Assembly: GCA_004020545.1 (NCBI GenBank)
Contig: SAQE01000005.1
Span: 62,001 to 126,000 of the forward strand
From: Mesorhizobium sp.
GTDB taxonomy: Bacteria; Pseudomonadota; Alphaproteobacteria; Rhizobiales; Rhizobiaceae
Direction of reading: 5' to 3'
DNA: 64,000 nt
Part shown: positions 46,350 through 55,252 of the stretch, one piece after another
How the letters are laid out: every line of letters starts with the position of its first letter
Numbering within the stretch: position 1 is the stretch's first letter
Position numbers and translations under genes: made by a program
Notes under the pieces: generated by a model
Databases searched by the model: none
What the model saw: only the letters and a program-made list of their open reading frames with translations
What the model was told of the DNA's origin: nothing

Positions 46350-46365
46350 GCGAAAGACGAGATCG

Positions 46366-46719
46366 TTGCCCGCAACCGGCAAGCCAAAGGGGCAGGTTCC
46401 CGGGCGGCTTCTGAAACGCGCGGATTTCCTGGCTGTGCGCGGCGGTGAAAAGCGCCGCGGGCGGCTTTTTCTCGTCGAGGTTCTCGATCGCGGCGACGAT
46501 GGTGCGCCGCGCGTCGGCTACACCGTCACCAAGAAGGTCGGCAACGCCGTGGTGCGCAACCGCGTCCGGCGGCGGCTGAGAGAAGCCGTGCGCACACATG
46601 CCGCCGATGACATGGCGCCCGGCAATGACTATGTCATCGTCGGGCGCGAAGACGTGCTTGCCATTCCGTTCGGCCAGTTGAAGGCCGAGCTTTCCCGCCG
46701 GCTGCGCGGAACACGATAG
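46366..46719 (+). CDS. rnpA: Ribonuclease P protein component
   Basis: RnpA assists the RNase P RNA in cutting tRNA 5' leaders. The 117-residue basic protein has the signature [13 protein letters not shown] (about 64-76) and the N-terminal [12 protein letters not shown]. No ATG is available; a TTG at 46366 gives the expected length, with only a weak Shine-Dalgarno, so translation may depend on rpmH 16 bp upstream. yidC follows after 7 bp. Confidence 0.94.
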   Translation: MPATGKPKGQVPGRLLKRADFLAVRGGEKRRGRLFLVEVLDRGDDGAPRVGYTVTKKVGNAVVRNRVRRRLREAVRTHAADDMAPGNDYVIVGREDVLAIPFGQLKAELSRRLRGTR

Positions 46720-46726
46720 GCTCTCG

Positions 46727-48559
46727 ATGGAAAACAACCGCAATTTCTTCATCACCATCGCGCTGTCGGTGCTGATCCTGACGCTGTGGCAGGTGTTCTA
46801 CATGAACCCGCGCATGGAGCAGCAGCGCGAGCAGGCCCGCATCGAGCAGCAGCGCGCCGAAGCGCAGAAGAAGGAAGCGGGCGGCGCCGCCAATTCCGGC
46901 GCGGCAGGCACGCCGGCTCCGGCTCCGGGTGCCATTCCAACCGCGCCCGGCAATGAGGCCATCACCGCGGCCAGCCGCGACCAGGCCATCGCGGCGACAA
47001 AGCGCGTCAAGATCGACACGCCAAGCCTTGAAGGTTCGATCAACCTGACCGGCGCCCGCCTCGACGACCTGAAGCTCAAGCACTACACCGAGACGGTCGA
47101 CAAGAACTCGCCCGAGATCGAGCTGCTTAACCCGTCATCGCTGGCCAACGGCTATTTCGCTGAGATCGGGTTCGTCGGCAACGACAAGACCGGGGCGGTG
47201 CCTGGCGCCGATACGGTATGGAGTGTCGACGGCAATCCGACCCTGACGCCGGCGACGCCGGTGACGCTGACCTTCACGAACGACAAGGGCCTGACTTTCA
47301 AGCGCACCATCTCGGTCGACAACGACTATATGTTCACGGTCTCCGACACCGTGCAGAATTCGGGCAGCGCCCCCGTCTCGCTGTTCAACTACGGCCGTGT
47401 CACCCGCTTCGACAAGCCGGCCGTGGCGAGCACCTATGTGCTGCATGAGGGCCTGATCGGCTTCACCGGCACCGAAGGGCTGCAGGAGCATAAATACGCG
47501 GCGATCGAGAAGGACAAGCAGGTCAAGCCCGGCAAATCGACCGACGGGTGGCTCGGCATCACCGACAAGTACTGGGCGGTGACGCTGGTGCCGACCGAGA
47601 AGCAGCCGTTCCAGCCCACCTATTCCTATTTCGACTTCAATGCCGGCCCCCACAGCCATAGCTACCAGTCCGATTTCCTGACCGATGCGATCAATGTCGA
47701 AGCCGGCCAGTCAGCGACCGTCGAGACCGAAGTGTTCGCCGGCGCCAAGGAAGTCGCCAAGATCAACGCCTATGAGGAAGACCGCCACATCAAGCGCTTC
47801 GACCTGCTGATCGACTGGGGTTGGTTCCACTTCATCACCAAGCCGATGTTCTGGCTGATCGACACGCTCTACAAATTCTTCGGCAATTTCGGACTGGCGA
47901 TTCTCGCCACCACCGTCATCGTCAAGGCAATCTTCTTCCCTTTAGCCAACAGGTCCTACGCCTCGATGGCGAACATGAAGAAGGTGCAGCCGAAGATGCT
48001 GGAAATCCGCGAGAAATACGCGGACGACAAGATGAAGCAGCAGCAGGCGATGATGGAGCTCTACAAAACCGAGAAGATCAATCCGCTGGCCGGCTGCTGG
48101 CCGGTGGCGCTGCAGATTCCGGTCTTCTTCTCGCTCTACAAGGTGCTCTACATCACCATTGAGATGCGGCATGCGCCGTTCTTCGGCTGGATCCACGACC
48201 TTGCGGCGCCCGATCCGACCTCGGTGTTCAACCTGTTCGGCCTGCTGCCTTTCGCGCCGCCGGCTTTCCTGCCGCATCTGGGCGCCTGGGCGGTGGTGAT
48301 GGGCATCACCATGTTCCTGCAGATGCGCATGAACCCGGCGCCGCCGGATCCGACGCAGGCCGCGGTGTTCACCTGGATGCCGGTGATCTTCACTTTCATG
48401 ATGGGCAGCTTCCCGGCCGGTCTCGTCATCTACTGGGCCTGGAACAACCTGCTGTCGATCCTGCAGCAGGGCGTGATCATGAAGCGCCAGGGCGCCAAGA
48501 TCGAATTGTGGGACAATCTGGCGGCAATGTTCCGCAAGAAGCCATCGCCGGCGGAATAG
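46727..48559 (+). CDS. yidC: Membrane protein insertase YidC
   Basis: YidC inserts and folds inner-membrane proteins alone or with SecYEG. The 610-residue product has the N-terminal anchor (about 5-24), an Ala/Pro-rich linker (35-75), a large periplasmic beta domain (about 80-350) and the 60KD_IMP core with five helices (from about 370, including FPLANRSYASMANMKKVQPK and NPLAGCWPVALQIPVFFSLY). It follows rnpA by 7 bp. A terminator follows at 48581, so downstream genes have other promoters. Confidence 0.97.
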   Translation: MENNRNFFITIALSVLILTLWQVFYMNPRMEQQREQARIEQQRAEAQKKEAGGAANSGAAGTPAPAPGAIPTAPGNEAITAASRDQAIAATKRVKIDTPSLEGSINLTGARLDDLKLKHYTETVDKNSPEIELLNPSSLANGYFAEIGFVGNDKTGAVPGADTVWSVDGNPTLTPATPVTLTFTNDKGLTFKRTISVDNDYMFTVSDTVQNSGSAPVSLFNYGRVTRFDKPAVASTYVLHEGLIGFTGTEGLQEHKYAAIEKDKQVKPGKSTDGWLGITDKYWAVTLVPTEKQPFQPTYSYFDFNAGPHSHSYQSDFLTDAINVEAGQSATVETEVFAGAKEVAKINAYEEDRHIKRFDLLIDWGWFHFITKPMFWLIDTLYKFFGNFGLAILATTVIVKAIFFPLANRSYASMANMKKVQPKMLEIREKYADDKMKQQQAMMELYKTEKINPLAGCWPVALQIPVFFSLYKVLYITIEMRHAPFFGWIHDLAAPDPTSVFNLFGLLPFAPPAFLPHLGAWAVVMGITMFLQMRMNPAPPDPTQAAVFTWMPVIFTFMMGSFPAGLVIYWAWNNLLSILQQGVIMKRQGAKIELWDNLAAMFRKKPSPAE

Positions 48560-48580
48560 CCGGCGCCCGACCCTGAATAC

Positions 48581-48612
48581 AAAACCCCGGCATTGTCCGG
48601 GGTTTTTGTTGG
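48581..48612 (+). terminator. Rho-independent terminator after yidC
   Basis: AAACCCCGG (48582-48590) pairs with CCGGGGTTT (48597-48605) around CATTGT, followed by TTGTT. It starts 21 bp after the yidC stop. Confidence 0.88.
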
Positions 48613-48720
48613 CCGCCGGAAACTCAGGCCCGGCAATCGTCGTAGCTTTTTGCAGTCCTCCCCAATAACGCCGCGACGGCTTCCGGCGCAGCGCCGGTGT
48701 TTGGGAGGTCGTCCGGCAGA

Positions 48721-48752
48721 CCGGGGTCCCGCGAGGCTTCGCGGGACCCCGG
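48721..48752. repeat. Perfect 14-bp-stem GC hairpin
   Basis: CCGGGGTCCCGCGA and its exact reverse complement are separated by GGCT. No T-tract follows on either strand, so it is not a classical terminator. A second, smaller palindrome CCGGCGCAGCGCCGG lies at 48683-48697. It lies 74 bp before the acetyltransferase start. Confidence 0.8.
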
Positions 48753-48825
48753 TTGTGCGGGTAGACCGTGCCGGCGCATGTCCATATAAGCTCTATTGTC
48801 GCTGCGAGGCGGACGGAGCCAGCCC

Positions 48826-49464
48826 GTGACCGGACCCAATCCCAACATCAAGCATCCCATCGCAATGCATCCGCGCGTCGGCTTCCTGAAGGGGCTGGTC
48901 AACGCGCCCAACATCGAGATCGGCGACTTCACCTATTACGACGACCCTGACGGCCCCGACAAATTCGCCGAAAAATGTGTGCTGCATCATTATCCCTTCA
49001 TCGGCGACAGGCTCATCATCGGCAAGTTCTGCGCCATCGCCGAGGGCGCGCGCTTCATCATGAACGGCGCCAATCACGCGATGTCCGGCTTCTCGACCTA
49101 TCCGTTCAACATCTTCGGCCATGGTTGGGAGGAAGGTTTCGACCCTGAGACATGGTCGAAGGAGATCCGTGGCGACACGATCATCGGCAATGACGTCTGG
49201 ACCGGCATGGATGCGGTGATCATGCCGGGCGTGAAGATCGGCCATGGCGCGATCGTTGCGGCGAAATCGGTTGTCACGCACGACGTGCCGCCCTATGCGA
49301 TCGTCGCCGGCAATGCGGCCAAGGTGATAAAGATGCGCTTCGACGACTTCACGATACGGCGGCTTTTGAAAGCGGCCTGGTGGGACTGGCCGGTCGACAA
49401 GATCAGCCGCAATCTCGACGCCATCCGGGGCGCCGACATTTCCAGGCTGGAGGCCGCGGTTTGA
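48826..49464 (+). CDS. Vat-like hexapeptide-repeat xenobiotic acetyltransferase
   Basis: A 212-residue trimeric left-handed beta-helix acetyltransferase of the streptogramin A (Vat)/CatB family. The family N-terminus [20 protein letters not shown], the catalytic-loop segment [20 protein letters not shown] with its His, and hexapeptide turns [20 protein letters not shown] are clear. GTG 48826 has GGAG seven bases upstream and gives the exact family length. Chromosomal members often do not confer resistance, so the acceptor is unknown. The stop overlaps the engB TTG start by 4 bp, so it is coupled to a housekeeping GTPase. Confidence 0.87.
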   Translation: MTGPNPNIKHPIAMHPRVGFLKGLVNAPNIEIGDFTYYDDPDGPDKFAEKCVLHHYPFIGDRLIIGKFCAIAEGARFIMNGANHAMSGFSTYPFNIFGHGWEEGFDPETWSKEIRGDTIIGNDVWTGMDAVIMPGVKIGHGAIVAAKSVVTHDVPPYAIVAGNAAKVIKMRFDDFTIRRLLKAAWWDWPVDKISRNLDAIRGADISRLEAAV

Positions 49465-50132
49465 ACGCGCCAAGCAACACGACCGACAAGACGGCGATCG
49501 ATGCCGAGCTGTTCACCCGCGCGTGGATCTTCATCCGCGGCGTGCCGTCGATGAAATTCCTGCCGCCGGAAGGGCCGCCGGAGATCGCCTTCGCCGGTCG
49601 TTCCAACGTCGGCAAATCCTCGCTGATCAATGCGCTGGTCGGCCAGAAGGGCCTGGCGCGCACCTCGAACACGCCGGGACGCACGCAGGAGCTCAACTAT
49701 TTCGTGCCGGACGGGTTCTCAGGCGAGGGCGCCGACCTGCCGCCGATGGCGCTGGTCGACATGCCGGGCTACGGCTACGCCAGCGCGCCGAAGGACAAGG
49801 TCGACGCCTGGACGAAGCTGATCTTCGAATATCTGCAGGGGCGCGTGACGCTTAAGCGCGTCTATGTGCTGATCGATGCCCGCCACGGCATCAAGGCCAA
49901 GGACGAGGAGGTGCTGTCGCTGCTCGACAAGGCGGCAGTGTCCTACCAGATCGTGCTGACAAAGACCGACAAGATCAAGGCCGCCGGCGTGCCGAGGCTG
50001 ATCGAGGAAACGCTCGCCAAGATCAAAAAACGGCCGGCGGCGTTTCCGACCGTGCTCGCGACATCATCGGAAAAGGCAGCGGGCCTGGACGAGCTGCGCG
50101 CGGCGATCGCGCTGGTGGCGAGCGGCGGCTGA
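49461..50132 (+). CDS. engB: Ribosome-biogenesis GTPase EngB (YihA/YsxC)
   Basis: EngB is an essential GTPase that helps assemble the 50S subunit. The 223-residue protein has G1 [10 protein letters not shown]2 region [11 protein letters not shown]3 DMPGYG, G4 TKTD and G5 near [13 protein letters not shown] start at 49461 overlaps the acetyltransferase stop (TTGA), and no ATG is available at the right place. In many rhizobia argB directly follows engB; here argB is 11.4 kb away. Confidence 0.95.
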   Translation: MNAPSNTTDKTAIDAELFTRAWIFIRGVPSMKFLPPEGPPEIAFAGRSNVGKSSLINALVGQKGLARTSNTPGRTQELNYFVPDGFSGEGADLPPMALVDMPGYGYASAPKDKVDAWTKLIFEYLQGRVTLKRVYVLIDARHGIKAKDEEVLSLLDKAAVSYQIVLTKTDKIKAAGVPRLIEETLAKIKKRPAAFPTVLATSSEKAAGLDELRAAIALVASGG

Positions 50133-50173
50133 AGGCAGCTCTCGCCTTGGAGCAGGGCAGTCGCGTACGGTGC

Positions 50174-50300
50174 TCCCCCTCACCCAGCCTCCGCTTCGCT
50201 CGGCTGACCTCTCCCCGAGGGGAGAAGAGATTGCCAGCGCTGGCGCCAGTCTCTTCTCCCCAGCGGGGAGAAGGTGGCCGTGAAGCGGCCGGATGAGGGG
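50174..50300. repeat. Inverted-repeat intergenic element, family D
   Basis: CCCCCTCACCCAGCC (from 50174) with CTTCTCCCC/GGGGAGAAG type arms: CTCTCCCCGAGGGGAGAAGAG, then CTCTTCTCCCCAGCGGGGAG, ending in GGATGAGGGG at 50300. It lies between the convergent engB and ftsK genes and could end both transcripts. Confidence 0.75.
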
Positions 50301-50350
50301 CTGGCGCCGCCGTATCGGCCTGCCTGACAGCGCCCGATCCGACGCCATGC

Positions 50351-52801
50351 TCAATCCGCCCCGTCGCGTTCCGGCGCGTGGTCCCGCCGGCCGGCGAGGA
50401 TTTCGCGTTTGCCGACATGGTTGGGGGCGCCGACCAGGCCTTCCTTCTCCATGCGTTCGACCAGCGACGCGGCGCGGTTGTAGCCGATGCCGAGGCGGCG
50501 CTGGATGTAGGAGGTCGAGCATTTCTTGTCGCGCTTGACCACCTTGACGGCTTCCTCGTAGAGGGCGTCGCCATCCTCCTCGGCGATCGAGCCCTTGTCG
50601 AAGACCGGACCGGTGTCGGCCGCCTCTTCTTCCTCTTCCTCGCCGGCAGTGACCGTGTCGAGATATTCCGGGCGGCCTTGTGCCTTCAGATGCGCCACGA
50701 CGTGTTCGACCTCCAGATCGGAGACGAAGGGACCATGCACACGCACGATGCGCCCGCCGCCAGCCATGTGCAGCATGTCGCCCTGGCCGAGCAACTGCTC
50801 GGCGCCTTGCTCGCCCAGGATGGTGCGGCTGTCGATCTTGGACGTCACCTGGAAGGAGATGCGGGTGGGGAAATTGGCCTTGATGGTGCCGGTGATGACG
50901 TCGACCGACGGGCGCTGCGTGGCCATGATCAGGTGGATGCCGGCGGCGCGCGCCATCTGCGCCAGCCGCTGGATGGCGCCTTCGATCTCCTTGCCGGCCA
51001 CCATCATCAGGTCGGCCATCTCGTCGACGATGATGACGATGTAGGGCATCGGCGCGAGATCGATCTCCCGTTCCTCGAACAGCGGCTCGCCCGTGCCCTT
51101 CTCGAAGCCGACCTGGACCTGCATGACCACGACCTCGCCGCTGTCGCGGGCAGCGGCGGCGCGCTGGTTGTAGCCGTCGATGTTGCGCACGCCGAGGCGC
51201 GCCATCTTGCGATAGCGCTCCTCCATCTCGCGCACCGCCCATTTCAGCGCGGTGACCGCCTTCTTGGAATCGGTGACGACGGGTGTGAGCAAATGCGGGA
51301 TGCCGTCATAGACGGACAGTTCCAGCATTTTGGGGTCAACCATGATGAGGCGGCATTCCTCCGGCTTCATCCGGTAGAGCAGCGACAGAATCATGGTGTT
51401 GATGGCGACCGACTTGCCCGAGCCGGTGGTGCCGGCGACCAGCAAATGGGGCATCTTGGCCAGGTCGGCGATGACCGGTTCGCCGCCGATCGTCTTGCCG
51501 AGGCCGAGCGCCAGCCTGCAGGACGTGTTGCGGAAGCCGGCGGATTCGATCAGCTCGCGGAAATAGACCGTCTCGCGGGTTTCGTTGGGCAGCTCGATGC
51601 CGATGACGTTGCGGCCCGGCACCACGGCGACGCGCGCCGAGATCGCCGACATGGAGCGGGCGATGTCGTCGGCCAGCCCGATGACGCGGCTCGATTTCAC
51701 GCCCGGCGCCGGCTCGAACTCGTAGAGCGTGACGACCGGACCCGGCCGGACATGGATGATCTCGCCCTTGACGCCGAAATCCTCCAGCACGCTTTCGAGC
51801 AGGTCGGCGTTCTGCTCCATCCGCTCCTGCGACATGTAGAAGCCCTGGCCCTCCGGCGGCGTCTGCAGCAGGTCCTCGGAAGGAAGCTCATAGCCCGCCG
51901 AAGCGGCCGGGGACGCGACCTTGCCGGCGACAGGCAGGGAGGGTGCCCTCGCAGTCTGCGCCCTCCTTGAATTCGGAACCGGCGCCGCGGCCATGGCTTC
52001 GGGCGGGCGCGGTTCGACCTCCACCGGAGCGGGTCGGGCGGCGGGCGGCGCCGGCGGCGGCGCTATCGCCGGGGCGGGACTCGCGCCCGGTCCATTCGAG
52101 CGCCATTCGATGACGCGGTAGAACGATGTCGCCTCACCGATCGAGGCGGGGCGGGATGGGCTCGGCTGCACCGGTGCAGGCCTCCCCGGCGCAGGGGCGA
52201 CGGGTGGCTGCGCGGGATCGCTCATGCGAGCCCGCGCCAGGCGCTCGGCGAGCAAGGGCATGCTGAACTCGAAAAACGCATCGTCAGAAAGATAGGACCA
52301 GCGAAACTTCGGCGGCTGCGGCGCTTGCGCGGCCACGGCCTGCGGCAATTTGGCAGGGTAGCTTGCGGCAGGAATCGGCCGGACCGGATTGGCCACCGCG
52401 GGCGCCGCTGGGGCAGGACGGATGGAATCGCTGAGGCGTGTCGCAGCCTTGGCCGGCGTTTCCTCAGCCGGCTGCGGCGCCGGTCGCTTGTCGGAATCCG
52501 GCGTGCGGGTGAAACGCACATTGGGGGCGAGAAAGAAATATCGCTGCCAGGCCGGATGGCCGAACTCGCCGCCGCCAGCCGGATCGAGCGGGACGGTGTT
52601 CGATTCGCCGTCAGCAGGGGCCCGCAGCGCGACGACCTGCCCCGTTTGCTTCTGCGGCACTGCAGCCGGGCCAAGGTCCCGCGCGTCCTCCGGACGGCTG
52701 TGATCGTCGTTGCCGTAGGCGGAAGCGCCGGACGGATTGGCACGGGAAAAACGCATGGATGTCATACTCGAGACTCGTCGAACAAAGCTGTCCCGAGACA
52801 T
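50351..52801 (-). CDS. ftsK: Soluble FtsK/SpoIIIE-type DNA translocase
   Basis: An 816-residue DNA pump lacking the N-terminal membrane helices of canonical FtsK. Residues 1-300 are a Pro/Ala-rich disordered region with short conserved islands; the motor follows with Walker [10 protein letters not shown], Walker [13 protein letters not shown] and the [20 protein letters not shown] sensor. The C-terminal gamma winged-helix domain ([20 protein letters not shown]) binds KOPS-like sequences in FtsK. Alternative starts are ATG 52765 and 52756. Rhizobial genomes often have this soluble form beside a membrane FtsK; its separate job is uncertain. Confidence 0.9.
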   Translation of the reverse strand: MSRDSFVRRVSSMTSMRFSRANPSGASAYGNDDHSRPEDARDLGPAAVPQKQTGQVVALRAPADGESNTVPLDPAGGGEFGHPAWQRYFFLAPNVRFTRTPDSDKRPAPQPAEETPAKAATRLSDSIRPAPAAPAVANPVRPIPAASYPAKLPQAVAAQAPQPPKFRWSYLSDDAFFEFSMPLLAERLARARMSDPAQPPVAPAPGRPAPVQPSPSRPASIGEATSFYRVIEWRSNGPGASPAPAIAPPPAPPAARPAPVEVEPRPPEAMAAAPVPNSRRAQTARAPSLPVAGKVASPAASAGYELPSEDLLQTPPEGQGFYMSQERMEQNADLLESVLEDFGVKGEIIHVRPGPVVTLYEFEPAPGVKSSRVIGLADDIARSMSAISARVAVVPGRNVIGIELPNETRETVYFRELIESAGFRNTSCRLALGLGKTIGGEPVIADLAKMPHLLVAGTTGSGKSVAINTMILSLLYRMKPEECRLIMVDPKMLELSVYDGIPHLLTPVVTDSKKAVTALKWAVREMEERYRKMARLGVRNIDGYNQRAAAARDSGEVVVMQVQVGFEKGTGEPLFEEREIDLAPMPYIVIIVDEMADLMMVAGKEIEGAIQRLAQMARAAGIHLIMATQRPSVDVITGTIKANFPTRISFQVTSKIDSRTILGEQGAEQLLGQGDMLHMAGGGRIVRVHGPFVSDLEVEHVVAHLKAQGRPEYLDTVTAGEEEEEEAADTGPVFDKGSIAEEDGDALYEEAVKVVKRDKKCSTSYIQRRLGIGYNRAASLVERMEKEGLVGAPNHVGKREILAGRRDHAPERDGAD

Positions 52802-52889
52802 AGGAACTGATGGTTAACAAGACCTTCCGACTGGCGCGCTAAGGGAGGCTGATCGACGGTCGAGTTGGAAGGGCGCCGCGTTCCTTCAC

Positions 52890-53034
52890 ACCCCCCTCTG
52901 TCCTGCCGGACATCCCCCGCAAGGGGGGAGACTGGCAGCGCCGCGCCCTTCTTTCGACGTCGACAATTGGCGAAAGCCGCGCAACATCCGATCTCCCCCC
53001 TATCGGAGGAGAAGTCCGGCAGGACAGAGGGGGC
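52890..53034. repeat. Long inverted-repeat element, family A, copy 3
   Basis: ACCCCCCTCTGTCCTGCCGG at 52890 and its inverted partner CCGGCAGGACAGAGGGGGCT ending at 53034. The inner core reads TTGGCGAAAGC, the reverse complement of the core in copies 1 and 2, so the interior is inverted. Confidence 0.82.
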
Positions 53035-53111
53035 TGTCCCGCCAGCGTTTCGGATTTCTACACTGCAGCGGCGTTCTCCGTCGGAGAAGGACGAACCTAC
53101 AGGCAGCTCGG

Positions 53112-53810
53112 TCAGGCCGGTTCCGACGCCTGCTCTTCGGCGGCAAGCGTCGCGGTGCCGTAGGCCTTCAGGAAGACGTTCACGCCGGAGCGCACGACAT
53201 GGTCGATCTCGGCCTGGGTCGGCGCCTTGCTGCGGTAGGAGAAGATGCACTGGCGGAACAGGCCGGCGAGGCAAAGGTCGGTGAACTGGTAGGCGGCGAG
53301 GTCGACGTCCTCGACCTCGAGCAGGCCGCGTTCGATGGCGGCATCGAGGAAGGTCACGAATTTGTCGTGGCCGCGCTTGGGGCCGCGCTCGTAAAAGCGC
53401 GCGCCAAGCTCGGGAATCCGGTCGGATGCGCCGATCACGGTGCGCTGGGCCTGGATGACCTTGGCCGAGGTGATCTTCATGACGAGCACCTTGCCGAACT
53501 TCACCAGCGTCTCGCGCAGGTCGTCGGCGTGGTCGAGGACGTCATACATGTTCTTGAAGATGGTGCCGCGCTCTTCCTCGATGAGCGCCTCGAAGAGCTC
53601 TTCCTTATTGGCGAAGTAGACGTAGATCGTGCCCTTGGAGACACCGGCCTCGCGTGTGATGTCGTTCATCGACGCGGCCTCGAAGCCCTTGTCGATGAAG
53701 ACGCGGCGCGCGCCTTCGATGATCTGGGCCCGCTTGACCGGATCCTGCCCGGCCGCCGGACGGCCCTTGCGCAGGTCGAGCAGATCGCTATCGGCTGTCG
53801 TTTCGACCAT
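53112..53810 (-). CDS. TetR/AcrR-family repressor of the efflux pair
   Basis: A 232-residue regulator with N-terminal helix-turn-helix (about 25-72; AASMNDITREAGVSKGTIYV) and a C-terminal ligand domain. ATG 53810 has GAGGTG eight bases upstream; a GTG three codons earlier is possible. It is divergent from an hlyD-emrB pair with two TCGAACC-N4-GGTTC palindromes in the 137-bp gap, strong evidence that it represses the pump and itself. Confidence 0.9.
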   Translation of the reverse strand: MVETTADSDLLDLRKGRPAAGQDPVKRAQIIEGARRVFIDKGFEAASMNDITREAGVSKGTIYVYFANKEELFEALIEEERGTIFKNMYDVLDHADDLRETLVKFGKVLVMKITSAKVIQAQRTVIGASDRIPELGARFYERGPKRGHDKFVTFLDAAIERGLLEVEDVDLAAYQFTDLCLAGLFRQCIFSYRSKAPTQAEIDHVVRSGVNVFLKAYGTATLAAEEQASEPA

Positions 53811-53834
53811 TAAAGTCACACCTCACGAAATATT

Positions 53835-53914
53835 TCGAACCAGGCGGTTCGATTTGCTCTTGATATGGTCCTCTTTCCGCGCTATGTCAATCACCAATTC
53901 GAACCGAACGGTTC
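53835..53914. promoter_or_regulatory. Two palindromic operators for the TetR regulator
   Basis: TCGAACC-AGGC-GGTTCGA at 53835-53852 and TCGAACC-GAAC-GGTTCAG at 53899-53916 share arms and 4-bp spacing. The first lies by the tetR start, the second by the hlyD start, so each promoter has its own site. Confidence 0.75.
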
Positions 53915-53947
53915 AGTCTGACTGACTTATATCCCAGAGAGATTATC

Positions 53948-55132
53948 ATGTCCTCGAACGCGCCCGCCACCGCCGAAGTCCGCAATTTTCCCAACGCCAA
54001 GGTCCAGCCGTCGACCGAAGCCCCGGAAGTGCCTGTGCAGCCCGCTCCCGTCGCGCCTGCCGAAGCGCCGGCCAAGAAGAGGCGCTCTTTTCGCTCGATG
54101 CTGTTGCCGATCATCGGGCTTGGCCTGCTCGGCGCCGGTTCCTGGTATGGATATAACTATTGGGCCGATGGCCGGTTCATGATCTCCACCGACGACGCCT
54201 ATGTCCAGGCCGACATGTCGTTCGTGTCGCCGAAAATCTCGGGATATGTGGATAAGGTCCTGGTGAGCGAGAACCAAAAGGTCAAAGCCGGCGATCCGCT
54301 GTTCGTCATCGACGACGGCGACTACAAAATAGCCGTTGCCCAGGCCGAGGCGCAGATCGCCACGCTGGCCAAGACGCTCGACCGCATCGACGCCCAGACC
54401 AAGGCAGCCCAGGCCTCGCTGGCGCAGGCCCAGGCGCAGAAGATCGCCGACCAGGCCGCCGCGGACAATGCCGCGCGCGCCCAGGATCGCGCCGCGCAGC
54501 TGCTCAAGACCCATGTCGGCACGCAGGCGCAGCTCGACGACGCCCAGACGGCGCTCGACCAGGCCAAGGCAGCGCTTGCCGGCGCGGATGCGCAGATCAC
54601 CGCCGCGCAGGCCAATATCGGTGTGCTCGAAGCCCAGCGCGCGGAATCCGCCAGCACGCTCGCCTCGCTGCAGCTCACCCGCGACAAGGCGCAACGCGAC
54701 CTTTCCTTCACCGTGCTCAAGGCGCCCTATGACGGCGTCGTCGGCAACCGCTCGGTCGAGCAAGGCGACCTCGTCAGCCCCGGCCAGAAGCTCGCCGTGG
54801 TGGTGCCGATGGACAAGCTCTACATCGTCGGCAACTTCAAGGAGACGCAGCTTGGCCGGCTGCTGCCCGGCGAGAAGGTCCGCATCACCGTCGACGCCAT
54901 CGACGGCCAGAGCTTCGAGGGCACGGTTTCATCGCTGGCGCCGGCCTCGGGTGCTGTGTTCTCGCTGCTGCCGCCGGAAAACGCCACCGGCAACTTCACC
55001 AAGGTGGTGCAGCGCGTGCCCGTCCGCATCGACGTGCCGGTCGACGTGCTGAAGGCCGGCAAGCTGCGCGCCGGCCTGAGCGTCGTCGTTGCCGCCGACA
55101 GCCGCACCGCGCCGGCCGCGACGACCAACTAA
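53948..55132 (+). CDS. HlyD/EmrA-type membrane fusion protein
   Basis: A 394-residue periplasmic adaptor that links an inner-membrane pump to an outer-membrane channel. One transmembrane anchor lies at about 50-72, followed by the lipoyl/barrel-sandwich start (STDDAYVQADMSFVSPKISG), a long Ala/Gln-rich coiled coil (about 130-245) and the beta-barrel (LYIVGNFKETQLGRLLPGEK). The Pro-rich N-terminal 45 residues are cytoplasmic. It precedes emrB by 120 bp, which holds a small family E repeat, and is under the TetR palindromes. Confidence 0.93.
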   Translation: MSSNAPATAEVRNFPNAKVQPSTEAPEVPVQPAPVAPAEAPAKKRRSFRSMLLPIIGLGLLGAGSWYGYNYWADGRFMISTDDAYVQADMSFVSPKISGYVDKVLVSENQKVKAGDPLFVIDDGDYKIAVAQAEAQIATLAKTLDRIDAQTKAAQASLAQAQAQKIADQAAADNAARAQDRAAQLLKTHVGTQAQLDDAQTALDQAKAALAGADAQITAAQANIGVLEAQRAESASTLASLQLTRDKAQRDLSFTVLKAPYDGVVGNRSVEQGDLVSPGQKLAVVVPMDKLYIVGNFKETQLGRLLPGEKVRITVDAIDGQSFEGTVSSLAPASGAVFSLLPPENATGNFTKVVQRVPVRIDVPVDVLKAGKLRAGLSVVVAADSRTAPAATTN

Positions 55133-55203
55133 GCCGTTTTGGGGGGCGGCTCAGTGGCCATCGAGCGCTGAGCCGCCCCGCCTGCCAGGTATTTGTTTTG
55201 GCG

Positions 55204-55235
55204 CGATTCCGGACGGAAGACTGTTCCTGGAATTG
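55204..55235. repeat. Family E repeat, shortened copy
   Basis: CGATTCCGGACGGAAGACTG then TTCCTGGAATTG: outer arms of hairpin 2 remain, but the CCGCTACGCACTTT core is deleted. It lies between hlyD and emrB within the same transcription unit. Confidence 0.7.
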
Positions 55236-55252
55236 CCGTAGGAGGCCATGAC

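Noticed and set aside
46165-46758. Minus-strand frame covering rpmH and rnpA
   Set aside because: Both opposite-strand genes are certain; the frame is a shadow.
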